This document shows positions 10,068-20,984 of a stretch of 20,984 nucleotides of DNA, piece by piece. Position 1 is the stretch's first letter, and each line of letters opens with the position of its first letter. The position numbers were made by a program, and so were the translations under genes. The DNA comes from Oppiella nova. Its lineage: Eukaryota; Arthropoda; Arachnida; Sarcoptiformes; Oppiidae. Under the pieces are notes generated by a model. It saw only the letters and a list, made by a program, of their open reading frames with translations. It was not told where the DNA came from and made no database searches. The stretch spans positions 1-20,984 of the forward strand of contig CAJPVJ010000730.1 in the NCBI GenBank assembly GCA_905397405.1, written 5' to 3'.

Positions 10068-11500
10068 AGAAAATATTGTATTTCGAGAGCTCGGGAGTAG
10101 AAATTGTCAATTCATAGATCGATCTGTTTTTATGTTCAAAAATATGTCAAAATATTCTTCTTTGTCGACACATTAGTGTCCAAAAAGCCTCTCAAATGTC
10201 TGCCAAATCGTCGACGAATTGGCGCTAATTTTATGGACGCATCACATGTGTTGGTACAGTAGTGTTGACCAAAAACTTTTGCGTTAATCTTATTTTGGAC
10301 TCACTTTCCTCAGAGGACTCACAAACAGACATCTAATTGGCTTTAAGGGGGAAACCATGCGATTCAATGTTAGACTCAAACTATATTTAGACGTAACACT
10401 AGCAGTCAAACGCATTGTGTGATTGTGTAAGCTGAAATTTATTAAAAAACCAAATATATAATAAGTTTATTTAAACGTCAAACGTTTCACTCAAACCTCA
10501 AAAAATGTGGAAAAATGCTTATAATTGAGTGCAAATGTATTCACTCTTTTCACGACAACACCATTAAATATTCATTCAATGAATCCATTTGTTGACAAAT
10601 TTGCAAATCTCAACGAATCTTGAAAGTTATTATGTTACCATTTTTACATCCATATAATGCTTATATTTAATATTATATTCATTGACCCTGTAACTATAAT
10701 CTAAATTATACTACTAAATTAATAAATAAAATAAATTTTAAATATTTTTAGTAGTTAAAATAAATTTTTGGCTTAATATGAATTTACCAGTATATGAATA
10801 TCAAATACAGTTAAGAGGCTTTTTATACAAATTAATAGTTATACAGTTTGCCTTCAAAAATTTATATTTAAAATTTAAAATTTAATTCATTTTGATTATA
10901 TTCAATAAAAAGAATTTTTATGTCAAAAACCATAAGCCTATAATAAAAGTAAATATTTTAATAAACCTCTAGGTTATGTTATTTATATATTTTCAGTTTT
11001 TAAGCATAACTTGATATTAATTTATTCATTCAAGTAGAGTGTAGGCCTATAATATACTAATATTAAATATTTATTCAAATGAAAGATAAATATAAAATAA
11101 CAAATAAGGGCGAAATTCTTTTATTTTAAAGATATTCACAATTCTTACATTTAGTTTAATAATAAAAAACCTTTTTAAATACTGTCTGCTATTCAATGAT
11201 AAAGACTTTTCCCATGAATTTAGATAATAGTTGATTAAAGGAGTGATTTTCTTATAAAAGTGTTTTTTACAAATCAATTCTCACTATAAGCTCATCCCTC
11301 AAAAACATGAATATTCATTGAGTTTGTATGAGATTTTTATATAAAAATGTTTAGTATATACAACAGTATATTCACAATATAATACATAATATGTGTGCCT
11401 AAGAGCTGAATGGTGTGACAGATCGATAATAAGCAAGTTTTGAGCCCTTCATTCTATGCCCGAAAAAAATGTGCTCTCAATAGCACTACACATAATAGGC

Positions 11501-11530
11501 AACACATTATAACACATTACAACACATTAT
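11501..11530. repeat. 10-bp tandem repeat, three copies
   Basis: AACACATTAT, AACACATTAC and AACACATTAT follow head to tail, with one substitution in the middle unit. It is a short minisatellite with no evident function. Confidence 0.8.
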
Positions 11531-11601
11531 CTCAATTCCAGGCAAAAAGTTAACTTAAATCTATTTAATTATAGGAAAAATTGATTTTCCCCATTCTTTT
11601 G

Positions 11602-11681
11602 CTCTCTCTCTCTCTCTCACTCACTCGCTCTCTCTCACTCTCTCTCTCTCTCACTCGCTCTCTCTCTCTCTCTCTCTCTCT
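11602..11681. repeat. Compound (CT)n microsatellite with CACTCGCT interruptions
   Basis: About 80 bases of CT repeat broken by CACTCACTCGCT, CACT and CACTCGCT blocks. It is the longest pyrimidine array in the window. The recurring CACTCGCTCTCTCT pattern suggests internal duplication of an interrupted segment. Confidence 0.95.
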
Positions 11682-12605
11682 GAAAAATTGGATTTTATTT
11701 AATATGCTGTTTGACAGAATTTTCGTTTATTTTATAGACTTTTGTTAAAAATCAGAAAATTTTAGCAAATATTAAATTTTTTATAGAAAAATAAAGGGAA
11801 ACTCAAGAGCATAGATGTGGCAAAAACACAAAATAATAGCCGAAAAATTAAAATCAATGCAAATGTTTGTTGTGTTGACTAAATAAAAATATAAGAGTTT
11901 GAATGAAATTTCTTGAGCCAAACATCGATTTAATGATTAAGAAAGAAAAGTATAGAGATTTTCTGCTGCTTTCAAATATATTTAAATTTTGATTTTAATT
12001 TTGAAAGTTTTGCTCAACATTGAGTTCTCTAAAAGTTTCCCCAAAATTTGATAACAAAAATCTTTCCTATAGTATTTTAGTCTTAAAGTTAGCTTTAAAT
12101 AAAAGTTATGTTTTGAAAAAGAGTTCAAGATAACAAATATAATAACTTAGATTTTATATATTAAACCACAATTTAAATTAAGATACAGCATACTCTGTAC
12201 TATAGAGACTATATGAGACTGTTAGTCTGGAAAAGTAAATTTATTTCATATTCAGTGAATTAGTGTATAAATTATTCACTTCAGAGATAAACTTTCGTTC
12301 GTAGGTTTAGATGACCGAAAAACCAAATGTTTTCATTTGGGTCTAAAATAAACAAATAGAGACCTAAACCTAAACTAATATAATCAAAGGGAGACAAACA
12401 CAACACAAGTACATTGAGTTGAGCAAGGCTGCACATTTTCGATATGCCTACTCAATTACTATTACCGTAATAATAAGTGTACTATTCTGCATTTAATACA
12501 ATGATAACCATATTTGAAAAGTTAGCACAAATAATAAACTTATAGAAATTTCGTTACTATTGAGTGAATTTTGAATTTATTATTCCGTGATTTGCTGGTG
12601 AATTG
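11682..12605. other. Gene-free AT-rich stretch
   Basis: Nothing beyond AT-rich sequence and very short open frames was seen. There is no match to known coding families on either strand. Confidence 0.5.
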
Positions 12606-12647
12606 AATTTAAAATTTAGATATATTTATCACAAAAGTGAATGAGAG

Positions 12648-12694
<47 letters not shown>

Positions 12695-12737
12695 NAATTT
12701 AAAATTTAGATATATTTATCACAAAAGTGAATGAGAG

Positions 12738-12784
<47 letters not shown>
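12606..12784. other. Duplicated segment around a single N (probable assembly gap)
   Basis: Bases 12606..12694 and 12696..12784 are the same 89-bp sequence. Each begins AATTTAAAATTTAGATATAT, continues to GAGAGGGCAAAG and enters a GA tract. A single N at 12695 separates them. The first copy ends inside the GA run and the second starts 47 bp upstream of it. This is what is expected when two contigs ending at a microsatellite are joined without merging their overlap. A true tandem duplication would not need the N. Confidence 0.85.
12653..12694. repeat. (GA)n microsatellite, first copy, ends at the N
   Basis: A perfect GA run terminated by the ambiguous base. It is probably the same genomic tract as the one at 12743..12787, counted twice. 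Confidence 0.9.

Positions 12785-12787
<3 letters not shown>
12743..12787. repeat. (GA)n microsatellite, second copy
   Basis: A GA run with flank identical to the copy before the N, continuing into unique sequence at 12788 (CCTATTATTTAG). It is likely the correct right-hand boundary of a single tract. Confidence 0.9.
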
Positions 12788-12790
<3 letters not shown>

Positions 12791-14954
12791 ATTATTTAGA
12801 TGTCAAAGAAATATTTATACTTTATTTTCAAAGATTGAATCTCATATTTCAATGTAAGTTATACAGTGTGTGCCAAACAGTTTAATATTAAATATTATGC
12901 GCGAAAAATATTCTGTTTTGAATTTGATAAGAATTTTTATTTACTTTATTGAAAATCGTTTTCTAGTGAATACAAAACGACAACAAATTATTATTATAAG
13001 GGATTTGAATGCAAGTGAATGCATCGCAACGGCTAATCCACAACATAAGCAAATATAGACGCAGTATTTATTATTCATTTTATACGTTATTAACACAAAT
13101 CATAATATTTGGAAAACGGTATAAAACGCCTGAAATGTATGCAAAAGAATTAAACAAAACCTAAATCAAAATACAATTGCACTGCATTTGCTAATGTCAT
13201 AAATATGAATGTTTGTCATTTGGAGTGCTCAGTCATATAATGATGATATTTTTCTAAACAATTTTGACTGAGTGCTGAGTACTAATAGGTTTTGTCTCTG
13301 TTTATGATCTTTTGAAGAAATATGATACAAAAAAATAACTCTATTATAACGACAGTCTACACATTCAGTGCTCGAAAATTATACACAAAAATACATCCAA
13401 AAAAGTCATATACTAAACGAGTAATACAAATGTGAAAAATAGGATTCTGTGTTCAAATGTACAGCGAATGTACTAAATATACTAAATAAATGTTTGAAGT
13501 GTCGGAATCGCACCAATAGCTCAACACCTTTCAATTGGTCGACATCTGGATTCAACGATCACCGGTTCTATAGCCATAGCCATAGACTCTTATGACAACA
13601 AATATCAAGATAAGTAACCCATTGGTATACCATTGGTACTGTGTTATAGTAAATGGGCTTTCCTTCTGGTGCTACCATTTGTGTTCAATATGTTTAATGT
13701 TCTTCTGTTATACAGTTTGTCTACAAAATATAGTTTTCTATAAAAAAGCAGAATATTCTGTGGACTGTAAAGAATGGGTTTCTAATACGAGTCATCTGAA
13801 GACATATTTGTTTTTTAATAGATTTGCTTTTGTTTGCTTACACGACGTTTTGTTAACAAAACCTCACAAACAATATGCTTTCATATCAAATATTAACAAT
13901 ACATGTTTTAATTTTATATGTGAGTTGTATAAACCTTCATAAATATCTTATAATTTTGATGATTGAGAGTCTTTTTCGTGAGTAAATCATGAATTTCTTA
14001 TATGTAATGACAGCTTATATTTCAAATTAGATAAAATCTTTTAAAAATATAAATAATAGGTTTGTATAATGGTTTTTATAGTATGTGTATGATTAAATCT
14101 GATTCAAACAAAAAATTTTAACCCAAAAATCAGAATATCTGAAAAATTGAGTGTAAAATAAAAATGAATATAAAATGTATAGGATTATTAAATAATAATT
14201 CTGGATTGTAAAATATTTGTTATTCATCAGTTATTTAACAGATAAATATAATACTCTGACATATTTTGTAACAAAGTTACATAATTTAAAAAATGCTAAG
14301 TACCTTGCACATGTTTTGTATGAAAATGTCTAAATTGCAAACGTGAGTGTGTTAAAAAATAAAATTGTTTTATAATTAAGAACCAATTTATTAATTGTAG
14401 AAAAATATTTTCTAAAAGTAATTGACAAAACTATTAAATGAAACTAAAAATAGTGGAAATTATATTTATCTCTGATCTCACATTTACTTAAGTCTTATGA
14501 TAACAGATCTCAGAGAGACTTTGATTAATGTGTTCACAAACGTTGAACTAATGTTTGCTTTCTGAACAAATATTATTATTATTATTATTATTATTATCAA
14601 AAGAATTACTACTCTTTCAAGTCATTAACAAATTAAAAATAGTCTCAAAAATGGTTTCAAGTATTTCCCCTCCGAAACAAATTTCAATTTATGTTTTGTT
14701 GCGAAACACAAATATATTCTCCAGAAAGAAACACTCAGAAAAATATGAACAAAAAATCAATTTTTTAATGTTTATCTCAGAGAATCTTATATATGAAGTT
14801 ACTTTGAATTAAATTCAAAATCTTATTTCTCTTACAAAACCCAAAACCTTTATATGGTATACCTTACAACATACTAGTATATTTATGATGTATGTGCTCA
14901 GTATACTGTAGTTATAAAAAGTAGCTCTCAACTACCATTGATTTACATGTTAAC

Positions 14955-14957
<3 letters not shown>
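12788..14957. other. Gene-free stretch, one unassigned 116-codon frame
   Basis: A plus-strand frame at 13592..13942 begins right after an in-frame stop and is rich in Cys, Phe and Tyr, with one hydrophobic region in its first half. It matches no family I know. The DNA just before it (13500..13590) is less AT-rich and carries a short CATAGC repeat. The remainder is AT-rich with only chance-length frames. I do not call a gene here. Confidence 0.4.
14572..14597. repeat. (ATT)8 trinucleotide microsatellite
   Basis: Eight ATT units and a partial ninth. They produce the poly-leucine run in a plus-strand frame starting at 14555, which is therefore a repeat artefact and not a gene. Confidence 0.95.

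Positions 14958-14991
<34 letters not shown>
14958..14991. repeat. (GA)n microsatellite
   Basis: A perfect GA run between ATGTTAACAAT and GTTTTCTTTT. Confidence 0.95.
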
Positions 14992-14992
<1 letters not shown>

Positions 14993-17790
14993 TTTCTTTT
15001 ATGTTAAATAACTTAGATTTTTATAAATTTTCGTTAAGAATATTCATATAAATATTCTTTAAATTTAAGAAAAATGCAAACAAAAAATAAGTGCAATCAT
15101 TGATGTTTTCGCAAATGCATTTCAAGACAAGATTTTTCAAAACATTTCTTGTTAAGTTTTCCTGTATTTTCTGTTGAATATGTTTTTCTTATATTCTATT
15201 TTGTGTTATAAATATTGAAACATCTTTTTGTCATCTCTTTTAAGATTTGCAATTTTTGTCACCATTTCTTTCACTACTATTTCTTTTCACAACACTTAGA
15301 AACAAAAGGAATACAAGAATATTCCTAAGCATTAGATATATTCCTTTGCATTCTGTATGTAATACTCATCACTAAAACCAGAATCACTTTTAGCATAACG
15401 TTATGCTCTTTAACTCTTCAAAAGAATATTTTTATAAAAATAAAAGCATTTATTTATTCAAAAAATTGATGCGAAAATGTTTTATGAAATGTTTTATCAT
15501 AACTATTACCAAAATGTCATTTTACAGAATGTATAAAAAATGCTAACATTTTCTTTTAGCTCTAATATTGTGATCGCATTGAATCTCATATTAATTTTGC
15601 ATATATTTTATATGAGATAAAACACCTATATTATAATAACATTATACTTTCAAAAATATTCTAATGTATTCTGCAATTAGTAAACTGAATAATGGAATCT
15701 TTTTTATTTGTAATACTTATGAACCGGTATTTAATGAAAAAAAATCTAATTTCAAAATTAAAGACAAAATTCTGATTTAATTGATTTTTCTTCATTTTAT
15801 AGTTATTAGTCGCGAATATATTATTATACAAATTAAGATTTCATGCAAATTCAGTGCTCATCTTATGCATTAAAAGTGAATATTTTATATTAATGTTCAC
15901 TCATTTCATAAACATCTTCGCCTCGAAGTAAATATCAAATTAGAAACTATGAGAACATTATTAATGAAAAAAGTAAGTATTAATACAAAAACTGATACAA
16001 ATTATGGTATTTTATAATTCTTATGCAATGCCATTCAGTAGAAAACAAGTGTTGATTAGATTCAAATCATTTATCAAAGTATGTTTGCTAACTTCATAAA
16101 TTAAACAATTAATCATATTGATTATTTATAATACTGTTAGAATGGTGTCCAGGAATGAAATAAATGTGTTTTAAAAATATATTTAAACCTGAGCCAAAAC
16201 ATATATATCACCGGAGTTTGTAGAAAAGTGTGCCTAAAGAATGCGAACGAAAACTATATAATGTTTTCACAAATGCCACCCAAGACTACAATTAAAGCAA
16301 ACAATTTCTCTGTCCTTTTGAATGCAATGTTGGAGTAAATGACACACAAGAATAAAAAATACTAATTTCTTATGGACTCACAAATAGAGATATTGTGATG
16401 AGAACTCATTCATTGCAATCGTTGACAATAGTATCGATCCCTTAAAGACACCCAAATTCATGGCATTTGTAAAATAAAAGGCATTCAAAGACTGCCAATA
16501 ATTAGTGGAGTCAGGGATGAGAAGCGGATCTCAAGTACTTTGAGTTAATAATACAAAATAGTATTACTGTATAAAAATTATTGCCTCACTTTTGAAAATA
16601 TACTAGATTAATAGATTGTGTTATTAACATCTCTTTAAATAATATATTCTAATCGATAGTTTCATACTTTATAATCAGTTAATAATTTTAATATTTTAAT
16701 AATTGGTATTATTGTTTCTTAATTCACACGAATCTGTACCTAATTATGTTTATATTAAATAAAAAATATATTGTAAAAATGAAAGCATAATTAATAATTT
16801 ATGAATTTAGACTCAACTTCAATATAGGATTGTTATAAAATGGTATAAATGAGACAATTGTCCACTCATTGAGAAATAGGAATCCAATAGATTTGAGACA
16901 TGGATTGAGTGCTTATCGACCCTTTATATTGTATGCTTAAAGCAATCGGTGAACTCTATGACCACTAAACCATTTTTCCGTTTTATACAATCAAAACCAA
17001 TTCAATTCAACCGACAATTGTTTCTTAATATTTGTCTTTTGACTTCAATTGTACACAATTTCTACATACTCTCTACTAAATCATACAATTGTTGTCATTA
17101 ATGAAATTAATGGCAATTAATTTCTATCCTCTGAACTCTCTCCCAGCAAATCAAATAATGAGTCCATTTTTGTTTCATTTGCTTTCCATTTGGTATAAGT
17201 TTTTGACAGCAAATAAAACCTAGAAATTGATTTCCAAAAATAAGTTATACATAAAAAGAATTATTCAATAAATTCTATTAAAATGCCATTCGTTTTGCCA
17301 CTAATATATTGAATTAATGTAAGGATCAGTCACTTCACAAAACTATCAAATCAAGTGATGTGTAAACACAGGATTATATGACTTATAAATGCAATCAAAC
17401 TATTGACTGAATTAAATATTATACAACTTTATAGAGGAGTACTACATGTATGGCACTGAAGGCTTTCAGTATTATATTAGTGGTATACAAATGTGAAATA
17501 CAATTATATTTCAATTTCAATTTAATTTGCTGTAAATTGCATATAAATTAAGTCAACATATAATTACATTACAAAAATATTTAGCCCTTTTATAGATTCG
17601 CCAATTATTAATGATAAAATTTTATTAAATATAATCCCAAACGACTAAAATAAACAACAAATGATAATTATTAAATTCAATGATATTATGAATACATTAA
17701 TTCTATACATATCATAAAATTATTTTTATACTCTAAAATACTGTATACATTATATAATATTATTCTCAACATGTCTTCTATGTAAATCTT

Positions 17791-17821
17791 TTTTAAATAA
17801 AAATACTTTTAAATAAAAATA
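17791..17821. repeat. 15-bp direct repeat separated by one base
   Basis: TTTTAAATAAAAATA occurs at 17791..17805 and 17807..17821. It looks like a simple slippage duplication in AT-rich DNA. Confidence 0.75.
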
Positions 17822-18585
17822 TGATTTATAGAAATAATTAACGTTGATTACATCTGGTTTTGTTCTGTTTTAAGTAAAATAAGAAAATAAATTCTTTTAT
17901 TTTGAATTTATTGAATTTGTTAAATGTGTTATACAGAGGATAATAAGAAATATAAATAACTTTTTCTGAAGAGAAAAGTTAATTGAAAATCAAACTCAAA
18001 CTAAACATAAAAATCTAAACTAAAGTAAAATCTCTAAAGAAAAATCTGATGTGCGATCAACTGTTCATAATATGTGATGCTTTTTATGTCACTTTTTTGC
18101 ATAAAACAAATCATAATAATTGAGGTCATATTCGTATAGAATTTTATGAATATTCTGTGTTTTGTTAACAAAACTATATTCGCTTCTGAATACTAAATCA
18201 TATGCTCTCAGATTTAGTACCGTTTTATTGACTTTATACTGAATTTCTGAAATATTACCTCATATTTTGTATTGGCTCTTAAATACTGTATAAACTAATA
18301 TTGTTATAGATTTAAAATATACTAAACATGGACTCTAAATTAATTATTTATACTATTACAATTTATGATAATTACAGGAATGCCAGTATTTAAATACCAA
18401 TTCTGTCAACTCTATGTGCTTTTATTCACAGCCGGGTACTTTAATAACTATTTAAAATAATGATAGAATGTTAAAATAAAATAATAAACTTATATTATTA
18501 TTATTTTTATAAAAGAAAAGTTGGTAAAGAATAAAGACATGAATGAATAATTTTTATAAAAATCTCAAACAAATAAAGTCATATA

Positions 18586-18735
18586 CAGTGAGGCGTTTGT
18601 TAACTTATTTCGGTATAAATAAAGTCCAACTGAAGTAAAGTTGGTTACAGTTATGATATGCACGATATGGGCGGTTGGGTTAACGGTGCGAATATAATAA
18701 ACAACACGAGAGACCTTTAACACCGAAAAACATAC
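18586..18735. mobile_element. Possible decayed Tc1/mariner-type (pogo-like) transposon end
   Basis: After a TA dinucleotide (18584..18585) the sequence starts CAGTGAGGCGTTTGTTAAC. This resembles the usual Tc1/mariner and pogo end, TA followed by CAGTG. About 80 bases later a related word, GGTTAACGGTGCGAAT, occurs. The block is clearly less AT-rich than its surroundings. No matching inverted end (CGCCTCACTGTA) or transposase frame was seen downstream in the window, so this would be a solo or decayed end. It could equally be unrelated sequence. Confidence 0.2.
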
Positions 18736-19221
18736 ACTAATGTTATTTATTCTGTAATACACTTCAAGAATGACTGGAAAAATAATTCAAAAAGAGATTA
18801 TATATGAATGATATCTCGTTAAAAAACAATTTTTTGTTGAGTGTATCAAAGATTTTTACATGAATTTTCTTCTTATAAATGGTACGTTTGGGATAATAGT
18901 TGCGGAAAATATACTTTTGGTGAAAATGTATGTATTTTTATGGAAATAATGTGATTTTTAATCTCAGATATTTAGGGATTTGTGAAATATTTGCCATAAC
19001 TTACGGAATCGATGTTTTTAAACGTGACTCCAATGTTATATCAATAAATAATAATGAAAAAGCCATTTCAATGTAATGTCAAAGTAAAGGCAATTTTGAA
19101 TATATTTTACATGAAAATCATCGAATATTTTTACGTTTATGTAAATATTTAATAAATAGTTTTAATGTTAAATGTGGTAAAATTTTTAAAAATCTTTAGA
19201 TATTTTTTGTGATCAAAACTC

Positions 19222-19246
19222 GAGAGAGAGAGAGAGAGAGAGAGAG
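19222..19246. repeat. (GA)n microsatellite
   Basis: A short perfect GA run following ATCAAAACTC. Confidence 0.95.
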
Positions 19247-20610
19247 TTAATTCAATAGCTTATAATAAATAGATTATAAAAGTCTTATCATGAATATAAA
19301 TAAGGGATTGAAATGAGTATTTATTTTATCTAAAAAATGGTCACAAATATAATCTATTATTTTAGCTCTAGTTTATCTATTTTCAGGGTTTGATTTTTTA
19401 TTATAAAAATGTGTTTTAAAAGGCGATAACGGAATCAGTTATAATATGTATTAAATACAATAACATTAAAGTAATAATAGTCTATATTTTCTTTTTTAGT
19501 AATCATAAAAATATAATATTTCAAAATCACTGCATTTACAAAATTAAGTCATTATTTCCAAAAACAAATAAAATTTAACTGTAATAATCAATAAATAAAG
19601 GCCCATTACTTCAATAACAAAAATAAATTTACATGTAATAAGTTTATTTTTATATAATAAGAATAATTATGTCAAACATTAGATCACTATTTCATTTGAA
19701 GTATTTGATGGTGTATTGTATTTCAAATAAATTATAAAATTATTTCAAATGTTCGTAATATGGGAATTGATTAAAAATGTATTTGTATCCAACAAATCAC
19801 ATAATTCGTCTAAACTTATAATTCTTATAAAGACTTTTGAAAACTACTCTTATTATGGATATAAAAGCAAAAGAAGACAAAACCTGTAATGTATTGTCAG
19901 GAGTCGTGTATTATTAATAGAGTATAAATACATCAGACTTTCATTAATTTTACTCAAACTCTATCTTTTGAAGCAACTATTTCACAGAAAATACCATATT
20001 TTATATCCAAAGGAGTATTCATTTTCTAAACTATCATTTTTTCATATTGTCTGTAATGATAAAGTTTTGCGATATTGTTATTAAAGATTATTTATTAAAT
20101 TCTCTATTAATAATAAGATGTCCTCTATTTTAGTAAAAATTTTATTTAATTTTTTATTATCAAGTACTTAACATACTATCGAGTTATTAAGTTCGTAAAA
20201 CTTTAACCTAATTTTCATTTTTATTTTTAAACTATTTATATACTTATAAACTCGCTTATAATATATTTCAGACTATATCTAACGTTAGTAACAAAAAATA
20301 TAATAAAATAATGTGACATATATATATGTATATATGCATTTGATATAACTGGGAGAGGCTGTTAATATATAAGATTACTTAGTATTTTCGAAAATTAGTA
20401 AATAATATACTTTGTTTTGGTATTAATAATAAAACTATCTGCAAAAGAGTTAATTAAACTGTTGAAAAGAGAAGAGTTAGTTTTAATTAATAAAAATTAT
20501 GAAATTATAGTTAATCTTCAATTTCAAGCATTTATGTTAAAAACTATATTATATAACACACAACCAAAACATTACATTCTATTTAATTAACTTTTAGATG
20601 TATTAAAGTC

Positions 20611-20613
<3 letters not shown>
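19247..20613. other. Gene-free AT-rich stretch
   Basis: No open frame of note and no recognised RNA gene. A short alternating AT run is near 20315..20340. Weak word sharing with the first 90 bases of the window was seen but is not convincing. Confidence 0.5.

Positions 20614-20647
<34 letters not shown>
20614..20647. repeat. (CT)n microsatellite
   Basis: A perfect CT run on the plus strand between TTAAAGTCAAG and GTCTATAAGAAG. Confidence 0.95.
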
Positions 20648-20651
<4 letters not shown>

Positions 20652-20984
20652 ATAAGAAGAATAACAAATAAGTTTAATTAAACTTTTGGTTTGGCAGACG
20701 GTAGACATATAACTCATTTGACTCACTAATTGCTTATTTGGACAAACCTTCAATTGTAAACTTATCCTAAATATAAATTATTTATAGATAATTCCTATAA
20801 ACACATTCATTCAAAGTGTTCTCAAGTTGATAAAAATACAGCGAATATAGTACTGTATATACACTGTATGAAATTCTTAATACTTTCTATAAAAAACTTT
20901 ATTTATTTATTAGTTTCAAAATAGGATTAAATATGATTCTATGCGATTACTTGTTATATAACACCATAATAAATCTCTAATGGG
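20648..20984. other. Gene-free AT-rich end of window
   Basis: AT-rich sequence with no coding or RNA signature. No TMTC exon was recognised here on the minus strand. Confidence 0.5.

Larger units (their letters stand above)
8736..11601. other. Gene-free stretch with GC-richer islands
   Basis: Two islands stand out from the AT-rich background. The first, about 8828..8895, contains GTCCCAAAGGGCGG and TTTTGGCCGGAATGGC and has no recognised identity. The second, about 9540..10420, includes a 111-codon minus-strand frame (9732..10067). No known protein family was recognised in either. The second could be regulatory DNA or an unrecognised first exon. Confidence 0.4.
14992..19221. other. Gene-free AT-rich stretch
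   Basis: No coding family was recognised on either strand. Slightly less AT-rich parts lie at about 16240..16530 and 16860..17200, with frames under 35 codons and no motif. A possible transposon end is listed separately at 18586. A 15-bp direct repeat lies at 17791..17821. Confidence 0.5.

Noticed and set aside
13592-13942. 116-codon Cys- and Phe-rich plus-strand frame
   Set aside because: No recognisable family, no ordered Cys pattern and an in-frame stop just before the ATG. It is kept only as a remark in the regional entry.
14555-14812. 85-codon frame with poly-leucine start
   Set aside because: The leucine run is the (ATT)8 microsatellite and the remainder has no motif.
18565-18762. 65-codon minus-strand frame across the possible transposon end
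   Set aside because: No transposase motif or other domain; the length is within chance expectation for a less AT-rich block.

Overview
This is an AT-rich eukaryotic nuclear window that is almost entirely non-coding. The only protein-coding sequence I can identify is one internal exon on the minus strand (552..726). It encodes part of the membrane domain of a TMTC-family protein (transmembrane O-mannosyltransferase with TPR repeats). TMTC genes, introns and dense dinucleotide repeats point to an animal. The compact AT-rich style would fit an arthropod such as a mite or insect, but nothing here fixes the taxon. No bacterial operon structure, rRNA, convincing tRNA or CRISPR array was seen.

Layout: 1..499 is intron 3' of the TMTC exon. 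The exon sits at 552..726 with a good acceptor at 727/728 and a GTACGT donor at 551..546. Its downstream intron runs at once into a long CU tract on the transcript strand. From 727 to the window end I find no further TMTC exon. Most of this may be one long upstream intron, or intron plus intergenic DNA. This space is AT-rich sequence with twelve GA/CT microsatellite tracts. Smaller features include a 13-bp tandem repeat at 1943, a widely spaced inverted repeat (4904..4975 against 6106..6179), an AT cruciform at 9137..9187, a 10-bp triplet repeat at 11501, an (ATT)8 run at 14572 and a possible transposon end near 18586.

An assembly scar lies at 12606..12784. A single N at 12695 separates two copies of the same sequence, which looks like a scaffold gap between contigs that really overlap.

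A few less AT-rich islands (about 3930..4330, 5930..6360, 8820..8900, 9540..10420, 13500..13600, 18586..18735) could hold unrecognised exons, regulatory DNA or decayed transposons. The longest unexplained reading frame is on the minus strand at 9732..10067. I do not see a new multi-gene system in this window. The most checkable observations are the TMTC exon with its CU-flanked donor, the GA/CT repeat density, the microsatellite-linked inverted repeat and the assembly duplication.
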